Assembly: GCA_900766645.1 (NCBI GenBank)
Contig: CAAFWD010000131.1
Location: 1 to 6,193 of the forward strand
DNA length: 6,193 bases
Source of the DNA: an uncultured Cetobacterium sp.
GTDB taxonomy: Bacteria; Fusobacteriota; Fusobacteriia; Fusobacteriales; Fusobacteriaceae
Reading direction: 5' to 3'
Shown here: positions 1 to 5,400 of the stretch, one piece after another
How the letters are laid out: the number at the start of each line of letters is the position of its first letter
Position numbering within the stretch: position 1 is the stretch's first letter
Made by a program: the position numbers and the translations under genes
The notes under the pieces: model-generated
Seen by the model: the letters and a program-made list of their open reading frames with translations, nothing else
The model's database searches: none
What the model was told of the DNA's origin: nothing

Positions 1-97
1 ATCGGGAGGGGAACTTCTTCTTTTATCTGGGGGGATTGTATTTTTTTTATTAACACTAATTATAAACTTTTGACGAGGGTATATATGAAAAAGTTTT
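1..97. repeat. Dispersed structured intergenic repeat, copy 1 (left end cut off)
   Basis: Bases 47-82 match 2912-2947 at 34 of 36 positions without gaps. The similarity extends left through a run of six Gs (29-34), which answers a seven-G run in copy 2, and right to AAAAGTTTTA. Bases 64-71 (AAACTTTT) can pair with 89-96 (AAAAGTTT) around a loop starting GACGAG, as in copy 2. Bases 11-28 would be the right arm of the first hairpin; its left arm would lie before base 1. The right-arm sequence differs from that of copy 2, while the G run and the core are kept. Function unknown. No reading frame of note crosses it. Confidence 0.8.
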
Positions 98-229
98 AAA
101 TATTTTAAATTTTTTTTAATTTTATAAAATTTTTTATTTATTAAAATTTTAGCAGCATTATTAATTAAAGGAATAACTTTATATTATCTGAATATAGCTA
201 GTAATGGGGAATAGAAAAAATTTAAAAAT
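98..229. other. A/T-rich spacer with no gene
   Basis: This stretch between the repeat and the operon promoter is mostly runs of A and T. I see no reading frame with a start codon and ribosome site. The only stop-free stretch with somewhat protein-like codons runs from 128 to a TAG at 212 and has no start. The spacer may help bend DNA next to the operator at 230-243, but that is conjecture. Confidence 0.6.
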
Positions 230-243
230 GTAACCTATGTTAC
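230..243. promoter_or_regulatory. GTAAC-N4-GTTAC palindrome, probable CRP/FNR-family (HcpR-like) operator
   Basis: The sequence is a perfect 5-4-5 inverted repeat, GTAAC CTAT GTTAC. Its centre (236.5) lies about 40 bases before the transcript start expected from the -10 box at 264-269. That is where CRP/FNR-type activators sit at class II promoters, and there is no good -35 box there. From memory, the published comparative-genomics motif for HcpR in clostridia and some other anaerobes is GTAACnnnnGTTAC. The downstream genes (siroheme reductase, DUF1858 protein) fit such a regulon. No regulator gene is in the window, so the assignment rests on motif and context. Confidence 0.6.
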
Positions 244-263
244 CGAAAATATAGTTTTAATAG

Positions 264-269
264 TATAAT
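264..269 (+). promoter_or_regulatory. -10 box of the siroheme reductase operon
   Basis: Perfect TATAAT, with transcription expected to begin near 276-278 and a leader of about 20 bases before the ATG at 298. The -35 position (about 241-246, TACCGA) does not match TTGACA and overlaps the right half of the palindrome at 230-243. This suggests a promoter that depends on a bound activator. Confidence 0.6.
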
Positions 270-297
270 ATGTAATCAAAGGAAAAGGGGATGAGTT

Positions 298-993
298 ATG
301 GGAAATTATGGTGGAAATTTACAGAAAATAAGAAATGGAAAAAGAACCTATGGTATAACACCTCACATTCCAGGAGGATTTGTAACTCCAGATACACTTA
401 TAAAAATAGCTGAAGTTGCTAAAAAATACAAAGGTGCTTTAAAAATTACGTCAGGACAAAGAATTCTAATAGTTAATTTAAAAGAGGAGGATCTACCTAA
501 TATTTGGAATGATTTAGGGATGGAACCAGCTGTGAGAACACAGAACTCTGTAAAAAATGTGGAGATATGTCCAGCTAACTATTGTAAAAGATCTAAATAT
601 CCAACTATAGGAATTGGAATGAAAATTAGTAGAAATTTTCATGGGATAGAACTTCCATGTAGAACTAAAATAGCTGTTGTAGGATGTAGAAATGCCTGTA
701 CAAGTGCTTACTCTAAGGATATTGGAGTAATAGTGGATATAGATGGAAAATTCTTTATAACAGTTGGAGGAAGTGCAGGATTTAATCCTCGTAGTGCTGA
801 CACTGTAGTTAAAGGTTTAACAGAGGAAGAAGCATACCACTTAGTAGAAACAATTTTAGAATATTATAATGAAAATGGCCAAATGGGAGAAAAACTAGGT
901 CATTTTATAGATAGAATTACAATTGAAACATTTAGAAAAGATGTTTTACAACTATCAAATTTAAATTTAAAGGAGGAAGGAAATGATAACTAA
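298..993 (+). CDS. Small siroheme/[4Fe-4S] sulfite- or nitrite-reductase-family protein
   Basis: This 231-residue protein has the layout of one half-repeat of the nitrite/sulfite reductase family. A ferredoxin-like half domain (about residues 14-80) carries the typical TSGQRI segment (51-56). A siroheme/[4Fe-4S] domain follows, with cysteines C91 and C96, then C130 and C134 in GCRNAC. In the family these four cysteines hold the cluster and the last one bridges to siroheme. Full-length assimilatory enzymes are about twice as long; this size resembles the low-molecular-mass sulfite reductase of Desulfovibrio. Sulfite versus nitrite as substrate cannot be told from the sequence. The first cysteine pair is CX4C, whereas I expect CX5C or longer. 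The start is set by AAGGAAAAGGGG at 279-290. The gene leads an operon, overlapping the DUF1858 gene by 11 bases, behind a putative HcpR-like operator. The protein is probably cytoplasmic; no electron-donor domain is present. Confidence 0.87.
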   Translation: MGNYGGNLQKIRNGKRTYGITPHIPGGFVTPDTLIKIAEVAKKYKGALKITSGQRILIVNLKEEDLPNIWNDLGMEPAVRTQNSVKNVEICPANYCKRSKYPTIGIGMKISRNFHGIELPCRTKIAVVGCRNACTSAYSKDIGVIVDIDGKFFITVGGSAGFNPRSADTVVKGLTEEEAYHLVETILEYYNENGQMGEKLGHFIDRITIETFRKDVLQLSNLNLKEEGNDN

Positions 994-1168
994 AGACACT
1001 ATAATAGCAGAGGTAATAAAGGAGAATCCAAACGCAGTTGAGATTCTTATGAGTTTTGGAATGGGATGTGTGGGATGTCCTTCATCACAAATGGAAACGA
1101 TAGAGCAAGCATGTGAAATTCATGGATTAAATTTAGAAGAAGTTTTAAAAAGATTAAATGAAAGATAA
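983..1168 (+). CDS. DUF1858 protein, hybrid-cluster-protein-associated redox disulfide domain
   Basis: This 61-residue protein consists of a single DUF1858 domain. The recognisable features are ITKDTIIAEVI near the N terminus, the motif FGMGCVGC (CxxC at C29 and C32), a further cysteine C44 in the EQACEIHGL segment, and a short helix ending LEEVLKRL. In the databases this family is described as a redox disulfide domain associated with hybrid cluster (prismane) protein, and it occurs alone or fused to other redox domains. Its start lies inside the reductase gene (11-base overlap), with AAGGAGG at 970-976 placed six bases before the ATG, which indicates coupled translation. I infer that it passes electrons or sulfur to, or shields, the siroheme reductase; its partner is not proven. 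Confidence in the family is high, in the role low. Confidence 0.88.
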   Translation: MITKDTIIAEVIKENPNAVEILMSFGMGCVGCPSSQMETIEQACEIHGLNLEEVLKRLNER

Positions 1169-1207
1169 TTAGAAAATAATTTAAAAGATGATTTAAAGGA
1201 GAGAACA

Positions 1208-1843
1208 ATGAGTGCTTTTTTAGGAAAAATACATTACTGGCTTTTTAATAAAATTTTATGGTTTGAAAATTTAGAGGAAAATATAATTCTATTTGCTCAG
1301 ATAGAGGGATTAGATATTACAAGTATAAAAAGAGAACTTGAATATAAGTTTGGAAAGAAACTTGAAAATAAAAATTTAGAAGAGATTATAGATTTAGATA
1401 ATATTCACGGATGGTTACAAAATAGAATTCATATATCTGAAAAAAGAATGGCATCATGGATTAAAGCCATTTCAGAAAATGGAAAAGAATCTATGGAGAA
1501 ATTAGAAAAAATATTCAAAGAACAAGGAGTTATTGCAGCTAAAGAGGCTAAGAAAGAGAAAGAATATACAAATGCTTTTGAAATCTATAACTGTATAAAT
1601 AACTATATTTTAGACGGAATGCCTTGTGATAGAGTAAATGTGCTAACTACTTCAGATGATAACATAGTTGTTTGGGAAAGAAGAGTTTGTGTTCATAAGG
1701 AAATTTGGGAAAACGAGGGAGTAGACGTACAAACTTTCTATAATTTAAGAGATTTATGGATTAAAAGTTTTGTAGAGGAGTTAAACCCTAAGTTTGAATA
1801 TGTAGTTGAAAATGATGGAAAATATAAAATTGTATTAAAATAA
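1208..1843 (+). CDS. Conserved-looking protein of unknown function in the siroheme reductase operon
   Basis: I do not recognise this 211-residue protein as a named family. It is soluble: there is no signal peptide and no convincing membrane segment. The N-terminal part holds two similar segments, KIHYWLFNK (7-15) and NIHGWLQNRIH (65-75), each with IHxWL. The middle (about 80-120) is a charged helix rich in E and K. The C-terminal part contains C129, DGMPCDR (135-142, C140), then C161 and H163 in RRVCVHKE, and an aromatic-rich LRDLWIKSF segment (180-188). The His and Cys residues could bind a metal or haem, but this is a guess. It is probably the last gene of the operon, 39 bases after the DUF1858 gene and before a terminator. 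AAAGGAGAG at 1195-1203 fixes the ATG. Base composition matches its neighbours. The context suggests a role in the same redox process. Confidence 0.8.
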   Translation: MSAFLGKIHYWLFNKILWFENLEENIILFAQIEGLDITSIKRELEYKFGKKLENKNLEEIIDLDNIHGWLQNRIHISEKRMASWIKAISENGKESMEKLEKIFKEQGVIAAKEAKKEKEYTNAFEIYNCINNYILDGMPCDRVNVLTTSDDNIVVWERRVCVHKEIWENEGVDVQTFYNLRDLWIKSFVEELNPKFEYVVENDGKYKIVLK

Positions 1844-1851
1844 AATTAATT

Positions 1852-1894
1852 AAAAAGGGATTGAATCTGATTTTATCAGAAACAATCCTTTTTT
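1852..1894. terminator. Bidirectional rho-independent terminator between convergent genes
   Basis: Bases 1852-1863 (AAAAAGGGATTG) pair with 1883-1894 (CAATCC followed by six Ts), and an inner stem TCTGA/TCAGA (1866-1870 with 1876-1880) closes a TTTTA loop. A two-by-two A internal loop separates the stems. The T run ends the plus-strand operon. The A run on the left gives the T run needed for the minus-strand gene whose stop is at 1896-1898. Confidence 0.88.
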
Positions 1895-1895
1895 G

Positions 1896-2684
1896 TTATA
1901 CATCAATATATGAGGTTCCCATTGCAACAATTTCAACAGGACCATCTATGAATATGGTATCATTCTCTAAAGAAAATTCTAGCCAACCTCCTGGTTGAAT
2001 AATTTTTCCTGAGTCCATATCTTCATATTTATTTAAATAATATCCTACAGCTGTTGTCCCTGATCCACAGCTATTCTCCCAAACACCCTCAAATCCTTGC
2101 ACTTCAACATATGGAGTCATATACATTGTTTTAAAATCAAAAAACATAATTCCAAATGCAGGGTATTTTTTAGTTTTACAATATTTTCTAATCTCATCAA
2201 CAATAGTATTATCTATTGGAGCTTCTACAATAAAATGAACAATTCCAGAGAAAACAACCTCACAAATAGTTTGAGTTTTATTTTCAGAGAGATTTAGATT
2301 TAATATTTTAATAGATATATTTTTAGGCATTTTAATTTTAGCTAAAAAAATATTATTAACATGAGAAGCTCTAACATTTATTTGTAAAATAGATTCCTCC
2401 CCAGAACAGGTTATTTTATATGTTTTTTCTCTTAGAAACTCCCCATCGTTAAATGCAAGATATGAAGCAAAAGATCGACAAGCATTTCCACAAAACTCCC
2501 CACCCATCATCTGAAGATGTGTATTGTTGATAAAACCAACTTGTTCTGCATGTAGATTAAGCTTATTCATAGATATTTTAGAGATTTTCTGGATGTCATT
2601 TTTATCAATATTTTCCATGTTATAAAGTAAAGTAATATTTCCAGTAGGATTGACCTTTGTAAAATTTAGATTTTTTAAACTCAT
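1896..2684 (-). CDS. DapF-fold cofactor-independent amino acid racemase/epimerase, histidine-racemase-like
   Basis: This 262-residue protein has the two-lobed diaminopimelate epimerase fold, which racemises amino acids with a cysteine pair and no pyridoxal phosphate. The first catalytic cysteine is C65 in GGEFCGNACR (61-70), the second C206 in ENSCGSGTTAVG (203-214). An N-terminal PTGNITL segment replaces the GNDF of DapF, and HAEQVGF (45-51) stands where DapF has GADGL. The Glu-Arg pair that DapF carries 9 and 8 residues before the second cysteine, used to hold the distal end of diaminopimelate, is here Gly197-Phe198, so diaminopimelate is unlikely to be the substrate. From memory, a relative in Fusobacterium nucleatum was shown to be a histidine racemase; this is the best guess, with other amino acids or a metallophore precursor possible. 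The start is set by AGGAGGGGG at 2688-2696. The gene appears monocistronic and converges on the siroheme operon. Confidence 0.85.
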   Translation of the reverse strand: MSLKNLNFTKVNPTGNITLLYNMENIDKNDIQKISKISMNKLNLHAEQVGFINNTHLQMMGGEFCGNACRSFASYLAFNDGEFLREKTYKITCSGEESILQINVRASHVNNIFLAKIKMPKNISIKILNLNLSENKTQTICEVVFSGIVHFIVEAPIDNTIVDEIRKYCKTKKYPAFGIMFFDFKTMYMTPYVEVQGFEGVWENSCGSGTTAVGYYLNKYEDMDSGKIIQPGGWLEFSLENDTIFIDGPVEIVAMGTSYIDV

Positions 2685-2714
2685 ATTCCCCCTCCTAAAC
2701 TTTTTGTAGACTTA

Positions 2715-2755
2715 AAAGTAGAACTTTATTATCAAATGAAAAGTAGGATTACTTT
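2715..2755. promoter_or_regulatory. Two operator-like inverted repeats upstream of the racemase gene
   Basis: Bases 2715-2727 read AAAGT-AGA-ACTTT, and bases 2740-2755 read AAAGTA-GGAT-TACTTT. Both are perfect dyads sharing AAAAGTAG on the left and ACTTTA on the right, so they look like diverged tandem copies of one site. A third ACTTTA half-site is at 2781-2786. A GATAAT sequence on the minus strand (2728-2733) lies between the two dyads and could be a -10 box. They may bind an unknown dimeric regulator of the racemase gene. In such A/T-rich DNA chance dyads are possible. Confidence 0.35.
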
Positions 2756-2775
2756 AGCAATATATTTGTAATATG

Positions 2776-2804
2776 GATATACTTTAAAATTTAGTTTTTT
2801 TCAA
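2776..2804 (-). promoter_or_regulatory. Candidate promoter of the racemase gene
   Basis: On the minus strand TTGAAA (2804-2799) is followed after 17 bases by TATATC (2781-2776). The -35 box matches consensus at five of six positions and the -10 at four. The transcript would start near 2769, placing both dyads at 2715-2755 in the leader. The alternative is a -10 at GATAAT (2733-2728), which lacks a well-spaced -35. Confidence 0.35.
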
Positions 2805-2844
2805 TAGGGAAGTTAAGAAATGTTTAAAAATCTAGATAAATTTA

Positions 2845-2891
2845 CAAAAAAGAGAAAAAGAAGTTCTTGGGGGGAAAGAACTTCTTTTTCT
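2845..2891 (-). terminator. Hairpin plus T run ending the esterase transcript
   Basis: Read on the minus strand, the perfect 16-bp hairpin of the repeat (2853-2891) is followed by CTCTTTTTT (2852-2844 region), which is the form of a rho-independent terminator. It lies 77 bases after the esterase stop. In the plus direction the hairpin is followed by seven Gs, not Ts, so it should terminate only minus-strand transcripts. Confidence 0.6.
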
Positions 2892-2963
2892 GGGGGGGAT
2901 TATAATTTTTCTTATTAACACTAACTATAAACTTTTGACGAGAGTATTTCCACAAAAGTTTTA
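2853..2963. repeat. Dispersed structured intergenic repeat, copy 2 (full)
   Basis: This copy holds two hairpins. The first pairs 2853-2868 with 2876-2891, a perfect 16-bp stem around the loop GGGGGGA. A run of seven Gs (2892-2898) follows. The second pairs 2929-2937 (AAACTTTTG) with 2953-2961 (CAAAAGTTT) around a 15-base loop starting ACGAGAGTAT. The segment 2912-2947 is nearly identical to 47-82 at the start of the window. Both copies have the same orientation, although one lies upstream of a plus-strand gene and the other downstream of a minus-strand gene. No protein is encoded. Confidence 0.82.
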
Positions 2964-2967
2964 AAAA

Positions 2968-3882
2968 TTAAAAATTTTTTATAATTTTTTTAAAAACAGT
3001 TGGAGCAATAACTTTTCCATAGGAGTTATTTCCAAAATGAGAGGCTTTAAAAGCTGTTGTTAAACCAGTTCCATTTATTTGGTTGGAGTCAGTGTTTCTA
3101 GGAATTTTAATATAGGTTTCTTTATTCCAATCTTCATAATTTTTCCAAAGAATATCTCCTCCAACTAGATCATACCAGTAGTTAACAGTTTCACAGTTAA
3201 ACCAGATATTTTTATTGAAACTTTTATTTTTAGTTCTCTCTCCATAACCTTGATCATTAAAATATTCAAAAAAATCTTGTGTCATCTCATTAAATTTTTT
3301 TATGTGTTCATTGGGATTTTCAATATCATTTTCCCCTTGAATCCAAAGAACTCCTAAAAATTTATTATTTTTATTTTGATCTAGAGCAAACTTTAATCTA
3401 TCTTTTAGTGCTTTATAATATGCACTTTCAACTCCCCATTTTAATTTTATAGGTTCAGTTGGCTTCATTTGAATGCAATCATACTTTCCAAATGGTTCTG
3501 TAGTTGTAAAACCTGTTCCACCATAAGCACAAGGAATAATTAAAACTTTATAGCTATTTTTTAATCTATTAGCAATTAATTTTCCTAAAGGAAGATGAAT
3601 TCCTTTTGTTCCTAAATATTTTTTGTGAGATTTTGGATTTCCATAGGGTCTCATATCTTGAAAATCCTGTGCACAATGACCAAGAGGAATAATTTTTAAA
3701 TTATCCTTATCATTGAATCCAAGTTGAAAAACTTTTTTATTCATTCTACTAAATCTATCTTTTTTTACAATACTTTCATCATAGCCAACAGCATTTGATT
3801 GTCCTGCAACTAAAAGAATCATATATTTTTTTTCTGTGGTCTTTCGATCTCTTCTTTTTAATTTAAATCTTAAATTTTTCAT
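2968..3882 (-). CDS. SGNH-type sialate O-acetylesterase-like protein, cytoplasmic
   Basis: This 304-residue protein has the blocks of the sialic-acid-specific acetylesterase (SASA/DUF303) branch of SGNH hydrolases. They are AGQSNAVG (26-33, nucleophile S29), PCAYGGTGF (117-125, oxyanion glycines), LWIQGENDI (179-187), and a C-terminal ASHFGNNSYGK (280-290) with the likely catalytic H282. The Asp that normally precedes this His in a DxxH motif is a Lys (K279), so the triad is incomplete or built differently. There is no signal peptide; the N terminus (MKNLRFKLKRRDRK) is strongly basic. It probably removes acetyl groups from a sugar or glycan inside the cell; the substrate is unknown. AGGGAGG at 3888-3894 fixes the start; the inner Met21 has no ribosome site. 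It lies 65 bases after the winged-helix gene, with no strong terminator between, so they are probably one transcript. It ends at the repeat hairpin. Confidence 0.8.
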   Translation of the reverse strand: MKNLRFKLKRRDRKTTEKKYMILLVAGQSNAVGYDESIVKKDRFSRMNKKVFQLGFNDKDNLKIIPLGHCAQDFQDMRPYGNPKSHKKYLGTKGIHLPLGKLIANRLKNSYKVLIIPCAYGGTGFTTTEPFGKYDCIQMKPTEPIKLKWGVESAYYKALKDRLKFALDQNKNNKFLGVLWIQGENDIENPNEHIKKFNEMTQDFFEYFNDQGYGERTKNKSFNKNIWFNCETVNYWYDLVGGDILWKNYEDWNKETYIKIPRNTDSNQINGTGLTTAFKASHFGNNSYGKVIAPTVFKKIIKNF

Positions 3883-3947
3883 TATATCCTCCCTATAATT
3901 TTCTAGTATTATATATACCTAAAAAATTCAGATAAAAAAAGAGAAAA

Positions 3948-4481
3948 TTAGATTATAACCACATTTGGTAGCTCTAATAATTTTTCTTTTTCTAACTCTG
4001 TGATCTCACCTCTTAAAGTTATAGTTGTTCCATACTCTTTTGAAAAATTTTCAAATTTATTTTCCAATATAGTTTTCACATTAATTTCTTGAGAGTATGG
4101 AAAATCTATTACACAATAAATTTTATTCTCTTGTTCCTGTTTTAAATTATCAAGTTTATTTTGTAAAGATTTATTATATGTTTTAAAGGCTTCTCTTACA
4201 GAAAAATCCTCTCCCCCTTCTAACTCTTTTGCTTTTTTCTCACCTAATTTTGTGAGTTTATAGTAGGTATGATTTCTGTGTTTTACCACAACATTTTCCT
4301 CTTTAGTTTTGTATTCAACCATTACATTTTCAACACGCTGGAGGATTTTATTTTGTATAAGTTTTTTAATACACTCTCTAACCTCATTTTGATTTTCGAG
4401 TATTCTATTAGCTAGTTTTGATATAAAAGTTGGACCGATACTATATATTGTTAAAATAATTTTAGTTTCTAATTGATTCAT
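3948..4481 (-). CDS. Small winged-helix-like putative DNA-binding regulator
   Basis: I do not recognise the exact family. From the ATG at 4481 the protein has 177 residues. Residues 4-50 look like a helix-turn-helix (KIILTIYSIGPTFISKLANRI, then EVRECIKKLIQNKILQRV). Residues 51-80 look like the wing, with YYKLTKLGEKKAKELE resembling the end of MarR/PadR-type domains. A charged, possibly coiled segment (about 95-120) leads to a small alpha/beta C-terminal part (120-177). AAGGGG four bases before the ATG supports this start. A longer frame opening at TTG 4556 is unlikely because that TTG is part of the -35 box. It is probably co-transcribed with the esterase and may control it, itself, or the divergent membrane protein gene; none of this is shown. 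Confidence 0.72.
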   Translation of the reverse strand: MNQLETKIILTIYSIGPTFISKLANRILENQNEVRECIKKLIQNKILQRVENVMVEYKTKEENVVVKHRNHTYYKLTKLGEKKAKELEGGEDFSVREAFKTYNKSLQNKLDNLKQEQENKIYCVIDFPYSQEINVKTILENKFENFSKEYGTTITLRGEITELEKEKLLELPNVVII

Positions 4482-4527
4482 AATTCCCCTTAAATTTATA
4501 TATATTTTTTGTAGTAAATTCATAGGT

Positions 4528-4556
4528 ATTATATATTTTAAAACATAATAATTCAA
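4528..4556 (-). promoter_or_regulatory. Promoter of the winged-helix/esterase transcript
   Basis: On the minus strand TTGAAT (4556-4551) is followed, after exactly 17 bases, by a perfect TATAAT (4533-4528). The transcript would start near 4521, about 40 bases before the ATG at 4481. This placement argues against the longer reading frame whose TTG codon coincides with the -35 box. Confidence 0.7.
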
Positions 4557-4638
4557 ATTATAATGGCTTAAAATTTTTTTCTTAAGAAGGAGTTTTTATT
4601 TTATATAAAAAACATAAGAACTAATATGAAAAATAGGT

Positions 4639-4644
4639 TATAAT
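4639..4644 (+). promoter_or_regulatory. -10 box of the YczE/YitT-like membrane protein gene
   Basis: Perfect TATAAT, giving a leader of roughly 55 bases before the ATG at 4707. No good TTGACA-like box is seen 16-18 bases upstream (around 4615-4622 the sequence is AAGAAC-like), so the promoter may be weak or need an activator. The divergent promoter of the regulator gene is about 85 bases away, so both could share control. Confidence 0.5.
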
Positions 4645-4706
4645 GTAGTCAATGTAATGTGAAAATAAAGTGATTTAAACTTATACATATAAAAGGAGAG
4701 TATCTT

Positions 4707-5348
4707 ATGAACACGGTTTTCAAAATTATTAAATCTTACTTTTTTTATACCCTTTGTGCCTTTGGAGTTAGTTTGGAAATTATCTCTAATATTGGAGTGA
4801 GTAGCTACAATTCAATGAACTTAGCACTTGCAAATGTAAATGATATTAAAATAGGAACAATTACTATATTTTTTAATATCACATTTTTGTTAATCTACAT
4901 GATTTTAACAAAGTTTACTTACAAGTATAAATATCTAATTCAAACATTTTCAGTTTTTATGTTTGGAATCCTTGTTAATTACTTTACATATGATGTTTTA
5001 AAAGGTGTTACAGATCTTAGTTATATTCAAAGAGTTATTATTTTTAGTGGGGGAACAATTATAGGTGGATTATCTTTAGGAATGATTATTCACTATAATA
5101 TAATTACATTTCCTTTGGAGAATTTATGTGTAAGACTTTCAGAGATAACAAGATTTTCATTTGTTAAACTAAGATACTCTGTGGATATATTTGCAGTTAT
5201 TGTTTCAATTAGTATTTCGTTGGTAAGTGACCTTCCTATCTACGTTAGGGAAGGAACAATAATTAGTATGTGTTTACTATCTTTAGCTATGAATTTTTCT
5301 AAAAATTATGCTGAGAAAAAAGAGAAGATAAAAAGTGTTATAGAATAA
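4707..5348 (+). CDS. YczE/YitT-type integral membrane protein
   Basis: This 213-residue protein has about six hydrophobic segments, near residues 10-27, 48-68, 77-97, 108-129, 157-175 and 181-196, and a basic, cytoplasmic-looking tail (KKEKIKS). The segment SNIGVSSYNSMNLALANVNDIKIGT (27-51) followed by a membrane helix resembles the region after the first helix in YczE/YitT-family proteins, and the length suits that group. The biochemical role of this family is poorly known; YczE in Bacillus subtilis has been linked to surfactin production, which says little here. AAAAGGAGAG at 4691-4700 fixes the start. It is monocistronic and followed directly by a terminator. It is divergent from the winged-helix gene, which might regulate it. 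The family assignment is by pattern only; another small multi-helix transporter family is possible. Confidence 0.72.
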   Translation: MNTVFKIIKSYFFYTLCAFGVSLEIISNIGVSSYNSMNLALANVNDIKIGTITIFFNITFLLIYMILTKFTYKYKYLIQTFSVFMFGILVNYFTYDVLKGVTDLSYIQRVIIFSGGTIIGGLSLGMIIHYNIITFPLENLCVRLSEITRFSFVKLRYSVDIFAVIVSISISLVSDLPIYVREGTIISMCLLSLAMNFSKNYAEKKEKIKSVIE

Positions 5349-5352
5349 ATAA

Positions 5353-5384
5353 AAAAAGACTCTATAGAGATATAGAGTCTTTTT
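5353..5384. terminator. Bidirectional rho-independent terminator
   Basis: GACTCTATA (5358-5366) pairs perfectly with TATAGAGTC (5371-5379) around a GAGA loop, and AAAAA (5353-5357) pairs with TTTTT (5380-5384). It serves the membrane protein gene (stop at 5348) on the plus strand and the Nudix gene (stop at 5401) on the minus strand. Confidence 0.92.
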
Positions 5385-5400
5385 ATTTAAAATTAATTAT

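Noticed and set aside
70..98. TTGACG in the repeat (also at 2935-2940) as a -35 promoter box
   Set aside because: The sequence 17 bases downstream is GTTTTA in both copies, which is a poor -10, and the TTGACG is part of the second hairpin.
128..214. Stop-free stretch reading as a short hydrophobic peptide that ends at a TAG
   Set aside because: It has no start codon and no ribosome site, and A/T-rich DNA often gives I/L/F/K/N/Y-rich translations by chance.
2097..2297. Plus-strand open frame of 66 codons
   Set aside because: It lies wholly inside the well-supported racemase gene on the other strand and has no ribosome site or family features.
3896..3950. Inverted repeat TAATTTTCT/AGAAAATTA between the winged-helix and esterase genes
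   Set aside because: The arms are A/T-rich and far apart, and the right arm overlaps the stop codon without a proper T run after the stem, so a chance match is more likely than a terminator.
4482..4556. 25-residue N-terminal extension of the winged-helix protein from a TTG codon
   Set aside because: The TTG is the start of a good -35 box, the -10 box lies within the extension, and no Shine-Dalgarno precedes it; AAGGGG precedes the ATG at 4481.
4582..4592. AAGAAGGAG resembling a ribosome site in the divergent intergenic region
   Set aside because: No start codon or open frame follows at a suitable distance.
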